A stretch of 64,000 nucleotides of DNA from Sporothrix humicola (taxonomy: Eukaryota; Ascomycota; Sordariomycetes; Ophiostomatales; Ophiostomataceae), in assembly GCA_021396245.1 (NCBI GenBank), contig WNYE01000034.1, forward strand, positions 343,817 to 407,816. The letters are read 5' to 3'. The number at the start of each line of letters is the position of its first letter. The first letter of the stretch is position 1. The notes below the pieces were generated by a model. The model ran no database searches, was not told the DNA's origin, and saw only the letters and a list, made by a program, of their open reading frames with translations. Position numbers and translations under genes: made by a program. Positions 54,501 through 64,000 of this stretch are shown piece by piece.

Positions 54501-54932
54501 GCAGGTAAACGTGCGGAAGACGCCGAAATAGCCGACGATCTTGGGGAGGCTGCGGCCGGGCTTGGCCGTCAACAGGTACCAGAGACCGACGAGCGCAAAA
54601 CGGGGACCCGATGTCAGGGCAATAAACAGCATAAAGAACGAGCGCTCAGGGAAGCGGTCGCCAATGGTGGCCGAGACGGACGGGAACCATTCTTGCGGGT
54701 AGCCGAACCACTCGTTCTGGACAATCTTGGTGTAGTGGAGGGAGACGCCGACGAAGAGGGCACTAAGGAAGGCGGCTGAAAAGTTAGCGAGGATACGAGG
54801 ATGCGATCGTGGAAGACCAAAGTCGAGATCACGAAACTCACCATATGCAGCACCGGTGTGCAGCCAGCTCACCCAGGCGCCATTGAAGGAGAGAAGTACG
54901 CCCGCGTCCTTGTCCTTGTATCTGGACGCCAT
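51543..54932 (-). CDS. CWH43: Cwh43: GPI-anchor lipid remodelling protein
   Basis: Four exons from high to low coordinate: 54932-54842, 54775-54275, 54219-54093 and 53724-51543. The total is 966 aa, close to yeast Cwh43 (953 aa). Introns are 66, 55 and an unusually long 368 nt. Residues 1-240 form the PGAP2/Frag1-like N-terminal part with several membrane segments, including Asn-His-Asp-Trp-His-Asp and Tyr-Ala-Phe-Phe-Glu-Trp. About ten further membrane segments follow. The C-terminal 275 residues are an endonuclease/exonuclease/phosphatase-like domain: Gly-Leu-Leu-Glu-Ser-Asp near 725, His-Thr-Trp-Gly, Phe-His-Ser-Gly-Gln and a Tyr-rich end. In yeast the protein replaces the diacylglycerol of GPI anchors by ceramide in the ER. 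The ATG has a strong CCACC context. Confidence 0.94.
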
Positions 54933-57900
54933 GGTGGGTGGTCAAATGGAAGTGGTATGGTGATGATTCGATTCTTCGATGCGATTGAATGCGATTCGCG
55001 ATCGATGCGCTTCGGAAGGCTCGGAAAAGAGCAAAACGCGGCTAGAGAACGTCAATGAACGAGGGACAAGAAAAGAAGAAGCGACAAGGCCAAGTGCCAA
55101 CAACAGACACGAGATGGAAAAAGAACGACGATCGATGCTGCGCGGGCACCGGGCATGCAGTTGACAGGAGAGAGAAGCAAAAGAGAGGAAGAAAGGAAGA
55201 ATGTCGAATTGACACGAGCACAAGCTCAAGCTCTCGATGCTAGCGTTTGTCAGATTGTCATTTGTTGGCAGGCACGCGCTGGAAGCCTCGGCGCCCCTGA
55301 AAAAGGGAGGGCAACCCCCTCATGTCAGACGAATCTGGCCAATCAGAGACCGGCTCTCGTATGGGCTTAAGTCCGCGGTGGAACTACGCGACAGAACGTG
55401 CTTTTGGTGCTGTCCCGAATTTCCAGCACTGGGGTTAGCGTGCCTTCCCCTGTATTTGCATCTCGTTGTTGAAGGCGATTCAAGAGCGCGTCAACGAGAG
55501 CTGAGTTCGGCATTGAGTGTGATGTTGTTTGCTATATCGTGAGTATTGCTATCACAACCTGTTTCTTGTGTAGAAAACAAGAAAGGCACACCTTTTCATC
55601 CCATACTGAAGCATACGGCGCATCTCGTTATCGTCTGGTTCCTGCATTTTTGGCGTGATTTTAGCGGGTCTCCCCACCGCTAGTGCGCTGCCACCACACT
55701 TTATTTCGGGATCACTTTGCGAGCTCCTTCCCGGCTCCCGGCTTCTCCTCATTGTCCTCATTTGGAAGCTGGCCAACAACGACGATAGCCAAACTTCCAG
55801 ACAATCCAACACCACAACGTTCTTCTCGACCACAGTCCTTCCAAGTTACACGGCCCTCGACTTCCATCTCGAACTCCCTCCGGAATGACCGACAGGAGGC
55901 TCCGTGCCTGGTTCGATGGGACTGACAGCTCCTTCAAATACCTTTGCTCTCGTGGCTCAAGACCTATGTCTTTGACAGACAGCCGGGCTGGCACAATGCC
56001 TCCATGGGCAACTGGAACATGGGTCAAGACACGGCTAGTAACCATGCACGTGCACGCGTCGACGGTGGCATCGGAGCCTGGGCCCTGAGCCTTTGGATGC
56101 GAGCCCGTCGTGTCCGCCAAATGGCAATGCTTGAACACCAAAGACAAACCACGAGCTTAGATGGCGATGACTCGCCTCTTCTTGGACGAGTCTGCCTACA
56201 AAAAAGCAAAAGTCGTCTGCAACGAGCAACCAACGCCGGAGCCGTCGAGCACAAAAAAACCGACGATTGCTGCAACATGTATCTGCGGATTTGGAGCCGA
56301 CACCAGCACGAGTCTGCTTCGATCTGCTAGCGACCGCCCGAAGGCGGACATACCACACAGGCCTCAATGGATGCGCGCCGTTGTTGTGTTTCAGTACCTT
56401 CAACAGCGGCGTCTGCGACCTCTCTCTACAGAGCCAGTATGCCAGTACGCTTGTCTGCTTGAAAGCAGCCAGTTCCCTGCATACTCCAACTACTTGCGTC
56501 CCGAGCCTCCTAGTAGGATCTGCGCTGTCAGATTTCCTGTGAGGATAAGGGATGGGGAGACCAAGAGACGGAGAGAAGGACAAAATGGGAGGAAGGAGTT
56601 TGATACTGCGGCCCTGTCTTGAACGATTTTGAGCTGATTACCAAATCAACCCTTGTTGATGTCACTGCCCCCAATCTTTAAACACAGGGCGGTCTTTGAT
56701 ATGGCGCCGGGCTCACTTGTCTGCATGACGGAATTGGGGAGGTGAGAAGAAGACATGAAATGAGTAAGGGAGAGGAGATAATGCAGTTCACGAAGCAGAC
56801 ATCGGTTTGTGCGGGATCTGAGCGTAGTCACGTAGACAGGGTCATTGTATCGTAGAATCATTTTGTGCTTACTGTCCTGGCTCTTGCCTTTAATGGAGAT
56901 AGCTTGTGACTTCCTTTTTCGGACACAAAGGCAGGGTCAGAATCAAAATCAGAACAAAAAGACCAAACTTGGAGGGAGAAGAAGACGGCGTTTCAACCGA
57001 GACTAGACGTACTTCACCCATGTTCTGTATAAACTCACATCTCTCATCTGCACTTTTAGAAAGATGAGTATGCTATCCGTCACACAGATTGAGGAGTTTG
57101 GTGAAGGAAAAAATAATAAAGGAAGCTGGCACAAGACAATGAGCCCAGCAGCCAGAGACAACCGTTGATGGAAAGACGGCTTCAGTCTGTTAGCCCCCTT
57201 TATTCATCACATATTCACAAACACTGTCCCATTGCCCCATATGGCCTAGACCATGATCACTGTTACCGGCAGGCAGAGAACTTTAGATTTTGTCTGCCAG
57301 AGACTGGGGTAACTGGATATACATATAGACGTAAATGATGGTGTGCAACCTCCACGAGCGGTAATTATCCCACGGGAAAGACGAGATGGAAGACAGCTGG
57401 ATCCCAAAGTACCACGGAGCAGGCCGATATGCGGAAGACAGGCTCGACAGGTTCCTCGAGTAGAATGTCAGTTCTTATCGTGTGCTCAGTCTTATCGTTC
57501 TGGCATGATGTCCAACGTCGTCTAAGAGCGATGTCCACGAGTGCTGTGGAGCCCCATCGATCGTGAACGGCTCTCACCACGTTGGACTCGCTTCTCGCAC
57601 TCTCGCTGTACCTCTCGCTGTATCACTCGGCGAGATTTGGTCGACTGGAGATCGCCTGGTGTGGATGGAAAAAGTTGATTAAGGCGATCTGTGTTAGTGT
57701 GTTTGCGTGTTAGTGGGCGGACCCCGCAACCTGTGCACTTTCCATTGGCAGAACTTGCAAGAGACAGGCTCGGAAAGCGTCCACTTTGCCACCAGGCTTT
57801 GTTTTGCAGGTAACGAAGTACCTTGCAAGCGAAGCAAAGTCTTACAAGTACATTGTTAATTGACCCTCTTCGAGAGAAAAATGAAGCAAAAAGACCAAGT

Positions 57901-59063
57901 CAATGATGCCCACATCTTCTGATGATGTTCCCGTGATGTTTGATTTTGTTTCATCTATTTCTCGCCCAATTTGCAGCTAGCGAAGCGGGCAAGAACAAAC
58001 GATGGAAAGGACGTACCAGGAGCATTCATTTTCAAATTCAATGTGCATGGTGTGTATCACAGAACAAGTTCCCTGCTTGAATGAAACTTGATGCCATGAT
58101 GGGATTGTAAGATTTCACTGCATTGTCTGTACTTTGTCCCTGTTTGCATGTTCCACGCGACGAGCCGTCGAAAAAGCTTCTAGAAGGCTGGGCATTTCTT
58201 GATTCTGTTCCTTTTGCCCTAAAACCCATCCCCTGACACTATTTCGGGCAGTTTCGTTTAGGGCGGAAAAGGGCGTTTTGGTTTAGTGGCGGCATTTGTC
58301 TGCCGCCCGTCTTACGATGTGCGATTAGCGGTCTTGGACACAGGGGAGCAGGGGTAATAGTTTAACCACTGTCCTCAGATGACGAGGAGGTGGTGGTTGC
58401 GATGCACCGTCTCTTCGTTTTCTTTTTCTACTACCGAAGTCCACACACACACTTATACACACGCTTGCACTCTGATCTCGGTCCTTTTCACATAAAAACT
58501 GGGGTACTTTTGTCCAGCGACGACGGCATCTCCAGAGTCGACATTCTGGCAGAGAAAAAGCCTCAATCTACACAGGACGATGTTTTGCTCCGGGCCAACT
58601 CAAGCACCCCTGCTCGGAAATTCCTTCCTTTTTCGACGCAGGGCAAGGAAACGGGCAGCGTGACGGGGTTCCCAGAAAGCAGGAAAGTGTGCAGGCTCGG
58701 CAGGAAAGCGTGCTCAGGCGTGTTCTTGGGGTAGCTTTCCCCATTGATCTCCGCTGATCCACATCTCGTCTGCCCTTCTGGGAAATGGTTGGCCTTGAGG
58801 TTGGAGTGATACAGACTGCGGAGAGAAGGAAGACATTTTTACAGACAGAGTACGGAGTACGTGTGGCAGATGACATGCAAAGTGTTGCAAGTTGAGATGG
58901 GGGAAATGTGGAAGTGTGGGGAGCTGTCTGTACGCCCGCAGATGAAGAATTATTTAAGGTGACGCTCTCCCCATGCTGATCTTCAGTGCCTTGATCTTCT
59001 TGTACTCAGATTTCCTTTTCACCAACCCTCTCAACGGTACCACAAACTCATGCGTCACTCACA
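54933..59063. other. 4.1-kb divergent intergenic
   Basis: Upstream regions of CWH43 (minus) and the sugar transporter (plus). 55,870-56,620 has open frames on both strands with somewhat protein-like composition but no consistent gene model and no recognised domain. One TACGGAGTA motif lies at 58851-58859. Nothing else supported. Confidence 0.5.
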
Positions 59064-60937
59064 ATGGAACACGAAAAGACAAGAGCCGAGGCTCTCGAAG
59101 TCGTCCGCGGCGGCGGCCAGCAGGTCGACGAGATGATTGAGGACATGGAGCGTCTTCTCGAGGAGTCTGGAGGTCTGGAGACGGGCTTCTTCCATATCCA
59201 GTTCAAGGATCCTCGCAAGTTCACCTGGCTTCTCGTCGCCTTTGCCAGCATGGGTGGTCTGCTGTCGGGCCTCGACCAGAGTCTGATTTCCGGCGCAAAC
59301 CTGTACCTCCCCAAGGACCTGGGCATCGACACACGCCAAAACAGTCTTGTCAACTCGGGCATGCCGCTCGGTGCCGTCGGTGGTGCCCTTCTGCTGTCTC
59401 CTGCCAACGAATACCTCGGCCGTAAGAACGCCATTATCCTGTCCATCCTCCTATACACTGTCGGCGCCGCCCTCGAGGCTGGGTCGATGAACTTTGGTAT
59501 GCTTTTTGTCCTCGCTTTTTGTCCTCGCTGCACTCGCAATAATAATAACTAACCCAACCCCAGGCATGATTGTTGCTGCTCGTGTTATTCTTGGCATTGG
59601 CGTCGGTCTCGAAGGCGGCACTGTGCCCATCTACGTCGCCGAAACCGTCGAACGCCGCCTTCGCGGCAACCTTGTTTCGCTCTACCAGTTCAACATCGCC
59701 CTCGGCGAAGTCCTGGGCTACGCCGTGGCTGCCATCTTCCTCCGTGTTCCCGGCAACTGGCGGTACATTCTGGGATCGTCCCTCGTCTTCTCGACCATTA
59801 TGTTTTTTGGGTAGGTCGTTCCTTCCTCAACGATGATGGTCGTTCCTTCCTGCACGATGACGGTCGCTCCTTCCTGCACAGTGGCTCCTTCCTGCAGTGG
59901 CCACCTCCTGCACGGTGATTATTAATTTATTACTAACCAACGACCACGACAGAATGCTCTTCCTCCCCGAGAGCCCACGATACCTCATCCACAAGGGCAA
60001 GATGCTCGATGCGTACAAGGTCTGGAAACGCATCCGCGGCATCGAGTCGACCGAGTCGCGTGAGGAGTTCTTTGTCATGACGGCCGGCGTCCGCGAAGAA
60101 CAGACTGCGGTCAGCGAAGGCGCCAAGAACAAGCGGTTCCCGTGGATGGATTTCTTCACGGAACCGCGCGCCCGGCGTGCCCTGGTCTACGCCAACATCA
60201 TGATCCTGCTGGGCCAGCTCACAGGTATAAATGGTATACTTTATTTCTTAAGTACATTGCTCAACGAGATCGGGTTTGATGCGGAAAATGCAAACTACAT
60301 GTCCCTCGTCGGCGGCGGCTCGCTGTTGCTGGGCACGATCCCGGCCATTTTCCTTATGGAGAGGTTTGGCCGCCGGTTCTGGGCGATTATCATGCTACCA
60401 GGCTTCTTTATTGGCCTCGTTCTGATCGGTGTCAGCTACCTATTCTCGCTCGAGACGGACCTCGTCAAGATCGAGGGTCTTTACTTTAGCGGCCTCGTCC
60501 TGTACATGGCCTTCTTTGGGTCGTACGCCTGCCTGACGTGGGTCATCCCCTCCGAAGTCTACCCGACCTACCTCCGCAGCTACGGCATGACCACATCCGA
60601 CAGTTTGCTTTTCCTGATGTCCTTCGTTGTCACGTACAACTTTTCCGCCATGCAAAAGGCCATGGGCGGGACCGGTCTGATGCTTGGCTTCTATGGTGGC
60701 ATCGCAGTCGTCGGCGAGATCTACCAGCTCTTCTTCATGCCCGAGACCAAGGACAAGACGCTCGAAGAGATTGACGAGGTCTTTGAGCGGCCCACCATGA
60801 GCATTGTCCGCGAGAACTGGGCCGGCATCAAGGAGAACGTCTCCAACATCTGCCACGGCCGTATTGGAGAGGTCTTTTCTCAGCAGACCAAGAGACGGCC
60901 CAACCTCCACAACGAGGACATCACCATGAAGGCGTAA
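59064..60937 (+). CDS. MFS sugar/polyol transporter
   Basis: Three exons, 59064-59496, 59564-59810 and 59953-60937, giving 554 aa. Introns are 67 nt and 142 nt; the second contains a 24-bp minisatellite. A 45-residue acidic cytosolic N-terminus precedes 12 membrane segments. Sugar-porter signatures are present: Gly-Leu-Leu-Ser-Gly-Leu-Asp in TM1, Tyr-Leu-Gly-Arg-Lys after TM2, Pro-X-Tyr-X-Ala-Glu with Arg-Arg-X-Arg-Gly in TM4-5, Pro-Glu-Ser-Pro-Arg-Tyr-Leu after TM6, and Pro-Glu-Thr-Lys-Asp-Lys-Thr after TM12. TM1 has Asp-Gln-Ser where many hexose carriers have Asp-Thr-Gly, so the substrate may differ. It ends 137 bp from the stop of a monooxygenase on the other strand. Confidence 0.93.
59814..59918. 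repeat. 24-bp minisatellite within an intron
   Basis: Units begin GGTCGTTCCTTCCT. Two full 24-bp copies lie at 59814-59837 and 59838-59861, then a shortened copy and two degraded ones. The array starts three bases inside the GTAGGT donor and accounts for the larger size of this intron. Confidence 0.8.
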
Positions 60938-61074
60938 TAGGTGTCGAACATCACTCATACTGATTTCGCCGTTTGGAGATAACCATATGCATGTACATGG
61001 CCGTTGTCATCTCAAGCAATGGTGTGACTAAAAAATAAAATTCGTGATTAGTCAAAAATACAATCCATCTAAAT

Positions 61075-63077
61075 TTAAACATACACGGAATTGTGCAAGG
61101 TCGCAAAGTCAATCTCCTCGGCGAGCTTGATGTGTCCAGTCAGAATATCAAAGTCGCCCTCGTCGTCAGCCTTCGTGGTGCCTCTGCCCCAGTGTGAGAA
61201 GCGGTTGTTTTTGTAGCGCTCATCACGATACTGGCCCGCCTCGAACAAAAAATCCTCCCATCTTGGCTCGGCCAGAGTCTCAATCCGGTGGCGCGTTGTG
61301 CCCGGCCAGCCAATCACCACCCGCGAGTCCGGCCCGTCTAGCTTGAACCAGCTGTTGCAGCTGCTGGCCACCACTGTGTTCTCGAAATACTGCGCGATCC
61401 AGTCGTTGAAGTCGGTGGCGGCCTTCTGCGTCGGGCTGCACGACGCGTACCCGTCCCTCCTCAACTTCCTGAGAACACGCGCAATGTAGGCGGCCGAGAC
61501 CTCGCAGTGCAACGGCACGGACCCGCCAAAGGCGTTGCCTTGCGCCTGCAGGACCTGAAAGTAGTTGGGCGTATTGGCCGCCATGACGCCCAGGTAGGTT
61601 TCGGGAAAGCCAGGGGAACCGCCGGGCCTCCATGTCTGGGTCAGATCTTCACCTGTCGAGCCAATCACAGGGAACCGCGGATAGAAGCCGTCCTGGAACC
61701 CCGTGGCAAAGACAATAATGTCGACGTTACGAATATTAGACGAGCCTGCCGGCTGGATACCATTAGGAGTGACTCGTGTGATTCCCTGGTCAAAGTAGTC
61801 GACATCAGGGCGCAAGAATGCCTCCAAGTATCCCGGAGCTGGTGTCAGTCTTTTGCATCCCGGTGCATAGTCAGGCGTCACCCGGTCCAGCCAGTCCTGC
61901 CGTCCATCCAGGCGACGCAACATCCCGTCGAGCAGTTGTTGCCGGAAAGCGCCGACGGCGTCCTCGTCGACCGTCCATCCATAGTACTTGTTAGTCATCC
62001 CGCGCTCTAACTCGCGGCGGTAGTCCTTGTAGGCACCGTCGTCCTTTTCAAACGTGGCCTTCTCGTCGTTGGTGTACTCGTGGGCTCCAGGGTTCTCGTG
62101 GGACGCAGACACAAGCCCATCACGGAAACGAGCTGTCACATATACTTTGGACCGCACATAGTGGTCAATGTGTGCTGCTCCGTTTCTCACCAAATTCGGC
62201 AAGATCTGCTGGCCAGACGCACCATTTCCAACGACAGCAATCCGTTTCCCATGCACTTCGAGGTCAGACGGCCATTGCGCAGTATGGACAACACGCCCGG
62301 AAAATGAGTCGAGGCCGTCAATCGTCGGGATCTTAGGCTTGTTGATGCGCCCTTGGGCAGAGATGAGAACGTCAACCGTGGAGGTGGTCGAAGTTCCACT
62401 CACAAGATCATCCACTGTCACCTGCCACTTTTGCTCGTCAGCTAGCCACCGAGCTCCCGTCACTTGGTGCTGTAGTCTGACGTTTTCGGTGAGGCCAAAG
62501 TCTTTGCACACCTTGTCATAGTATGCCTGGATCTCGGCCCCGCGCGAGTAGTACTCTGTCCACTGCTTGTTTGGAGCAAACGTGAGTTCTGGGTAAAGAG
62601 ATGTTAGACCATTAGATATGGATATTTAAACACAGAACGAGTGGATCAACTCACGGTACACATGTGACGGCACGTCGCAACGGACGCCTGGGTACGTGTT
62701 CTCTGCCCATGTTCCGCCCTGTCAATGGTTAGACGAGATATGAAGCTGTTGCCGTCGATTGCACTCACCACTTTGTCGTTTTTGTCGTAGACGGTTATTG
62801 ACACGTTGTTTAACTTCTTTGACAGGATGATCGCAGTTGCTATGCCGCCAATACCGGCACCGACAATGGCAATCTGAGGAACTCAGTCAGCTGGGCTCAC
62901 AAGCAGGACGAGTTTCAACAACTTACCTTGAGCGGCCGTTCGTATCCATATCGTGAGCCGTCTCCATTGTCCGCCGCGGGACTTGTGCCGTTTGTTTTGC
63001 TGGATTCTATCAAAAGTATTAGATGTGTGACGAGGGCATTGAATGCTGGTCTTGGGCATCTTACCAGGGATCGCCAT
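61075..63077 (-). CDS. Baeyer-Villiger-type FAD monooxygenase
   Basis: Five exons from high to low coordinate: 63077-63065, 63006-62927, 62873-62769, 62718-62655 and 62588-61075; 591 aa. Introns are 50-66 nt and the first exon is only 13 nt. FAD-binding Gly-Ala-Gly-Ile-Gly-Gly lies at 36-41, and Gly-Gly-Thr-Trp at 67-70. The BVMO fingerprint Phe-X-Gly-X-X-X-His-Thr-X-X-Trp-Pro is at 183-194, and the NADPH-binding Gly-Asn-Gly-Ala-Ser-Gly at 208-213. The Phe-Ala-Thr-Gly-Phe typical of class B monooxygenases follows further on. Such enzymes insert oxygen next to a ketone to give esters or lactones, in degradation or in secondary metabolism. It faces a sugar-type transporter and diverges from a truncated unknown gene. 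A small cluster is possible but cannot be judged at the window edge. Confidence 0.93.
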
Positions 63078-63388
63078 GATGAAAAGTGTCAATATATGAT
63101 TCTAGAACAGTCTGACCTGTTGAAAATCTAAGACCAAAACCCATACACGGCGTCATAAATGTAAGCAAGATGATACAGATGATCAAAATATGAAATTGGA
63201 CCGACAATTTCATCCAATGTTTTGTGATTCATTGGCGGCCGTGGAAAACGTAAAAAGAATTTCTCATGCGATACCGGATAAGACCCTGCAGCCACATTGT
63301 CTTGATCAAATGACAACTACTAGGCAAGAATATCAATGTGGTCTCGATATCTCATCCGACGAGTTTACCCTCTACAGCCACTAACCAC
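63078..63388. promoter_or_regulatory. Divergent promoter, monooxygenase / truncated gene
   Basis: 311-bp, AT-leaning space between two divergently transcribed start codons, compatible with co-regulation. No clear TATA or palindrome. Confidence 0.45.
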
Positions 63389-63913
63389 ATGGCAAGCCAG
63401 GCTATTGAACTGTGGGATGGCGCCAAGTCTTCAGAGAAGCCTTTCAACTGGGTTTGCAGTCGACTGCCCGGAAATAGCATCGCCGCTGTCGAAATCAAGT
63501 CAAGATCAAAAACGAAAACACTCGAAAAGGTAATACGTTCGTGCGCCAGATCCAAAGTTGCAGCCCGTCACTTTAGAGATAATGTCATCATTTGGGTGAG
63601 ATTCAGGAACGGGCCGGGGTCGGGGCTGACGTATGCACGCTTTGCTGTGATTTACTGCAGTTATTGGAAGTTGTCGGCCTGCCAGTCCGACATGTTGTAG
63701 TGGAAAATGATGTTCTGATTGGTACAATGGTGCCATCTCTTGGCGCGTTAGTGCCTCCGTACAGTGGGTATTCTTCAGCCCAGTATCATTGTCTCCAAGA
63801 ATCCAGCGACAACACAATGTACTCGCTCCAGCATTGGCAGATGATGCCGAAGACTTTAGACATCCACGGCAAACACTTATTCAGAGATATTGTCGAAACC
63901 CCCTCAAATGTTT

Positions 63914-63923
<10 letters not shown>
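63389..63923 (+). CDS. Unknown gene, cut off by poly-G
   Basis: The model starts at an ATG at 63389 (CCAC before it). Exon 1 runs 63389-63595. A 65-nt intron (GTGAGA to CTGCAG) leads to exon 2 from 63661, in frame (phase 0) and still open where the sequence turns into a T-run and then G. About 155 residues are visible. They include Ile-Glu-Leu-Trp-Asp-Gly near the start, and an exon 2 section with Leu-Pro-Val-Arg-His-Val-Val-Val-Glu-Asn-Asp and Pro-Pro-Tyr-Ser-Gly-Tyr-Ser-Ser-Ala-Gln-Tyr, rich in His, Gln and Met later on. I do not recognise the family. The clean splice and uniform protein character argue that it is real. Confidence 0.55.
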
Positions 63924-63992
<69 letters not shown>

Positions 63993-64000
63993 GGGGGGGG
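63924..64000. other. Poly-G run at the window end, probable artefact
   Basis: 76 of 77 bases are G (single T at 63992), directly after 13 T. Guanine runs this long are not known in fungal genes and are typical of sequencing or assembly failure. It is not a telomere: no TTAGGG units. Confidence 0.85.

Noticed and set aside
55869..56622. Protein-like open frames on both strands
   Set aside because: No single frame persists, no splice pattern joins them, and no family is recognised; at most an old relic.
63924..64000. Telomere or G-quadruplex end
   Set aside because: No TTAGGG repeats; a near-pure G homopolymer is better explained by a sequencing or assembly artefact.
1..64000. CRISPR arrays, bacterial operons, rRNA genes
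   Set aside because: Spliced eukaryotic genes throughout, with no regularly spaced direct repeats with unique spacers and no rRNA-like sequence.

Overview
The window is nuclear DNA of a filamentous ascomycete (Pezizomycotina). The evidence is short introns (about 49-66 nt) with GTRNGT donors and CTAAC branch sites, long pyrimidine-rich upstream regions, and families typical of these fungi: a Zn2Cys6 regulator, a psi-factor oxygenase, a rhodopsin-like 7-TM protein, a DUF1996 secreted protein, Cwh43 and an Avo2-like TORC2 ankyrin protein. A Sordariomycete is my best guess; the sequence alone does not settle the genus. No tRNA, rRNA, CRISPR array or recognisable intact transposon was found.

Layout. 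0-5 kb: one intact orphan membrane protein and two decayed gene-like frames. 6.6-7.7 kb: secreted DUF1996 protein. 7.7-17 kb: a gene desert that turns increasingly pyrimidine-rich towards a 7-TM rhodopsin-like gene (17.1-18.3 kb). 20.2-25.9 kb: a probable catabolic module of a Dal5-type permease, a divergently transcribed Zn2Cys6 regulator, and a tail-to-tail AstE/aspartoacylase-type zinc deacylase. 26.7-30.4 kb: an orphan locus where a one-module and a two-module member of what looks like an undescribed membrane-protein family flank an Ala-rich orphan gene; the two paralogues also share upstream sequence. 30.6-38.7 kb: a membrane-anchored pepsin-fold protein lacking both catalytic Asp motifs, a GT61 glycosyltransferase and a DUF2235 alpha/beta hydrolase. 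38.7-44.5 kb: a second long desert. 44.5-54.9 kb: an intronless Ppo/linoleate diol synthase, the Avo2-like ankyrin gene (start codon apparently split by an intron), a conserved unknown, and Cwh43. 59-64 kb: a sugar-type MFS transporter, a Baeyer-Villiger-type FAD monooxygenase, and a gene of unknown family cut off by a poly-G run that looks like an assembly artefact.

Two dispersed signals cut across the annotation: a 9-bp minisatellite unit (TGTAAGTGN and its complement) forming separate tandem arrays at four intergenic sites, and the 9-mer TACGGAGTA / TACTCCGTA, seen six times, all intergenic. Exon coordinates below were worked out by hand from splice signals and reading-frame continuity. 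Each multi-exon model closes in frame.
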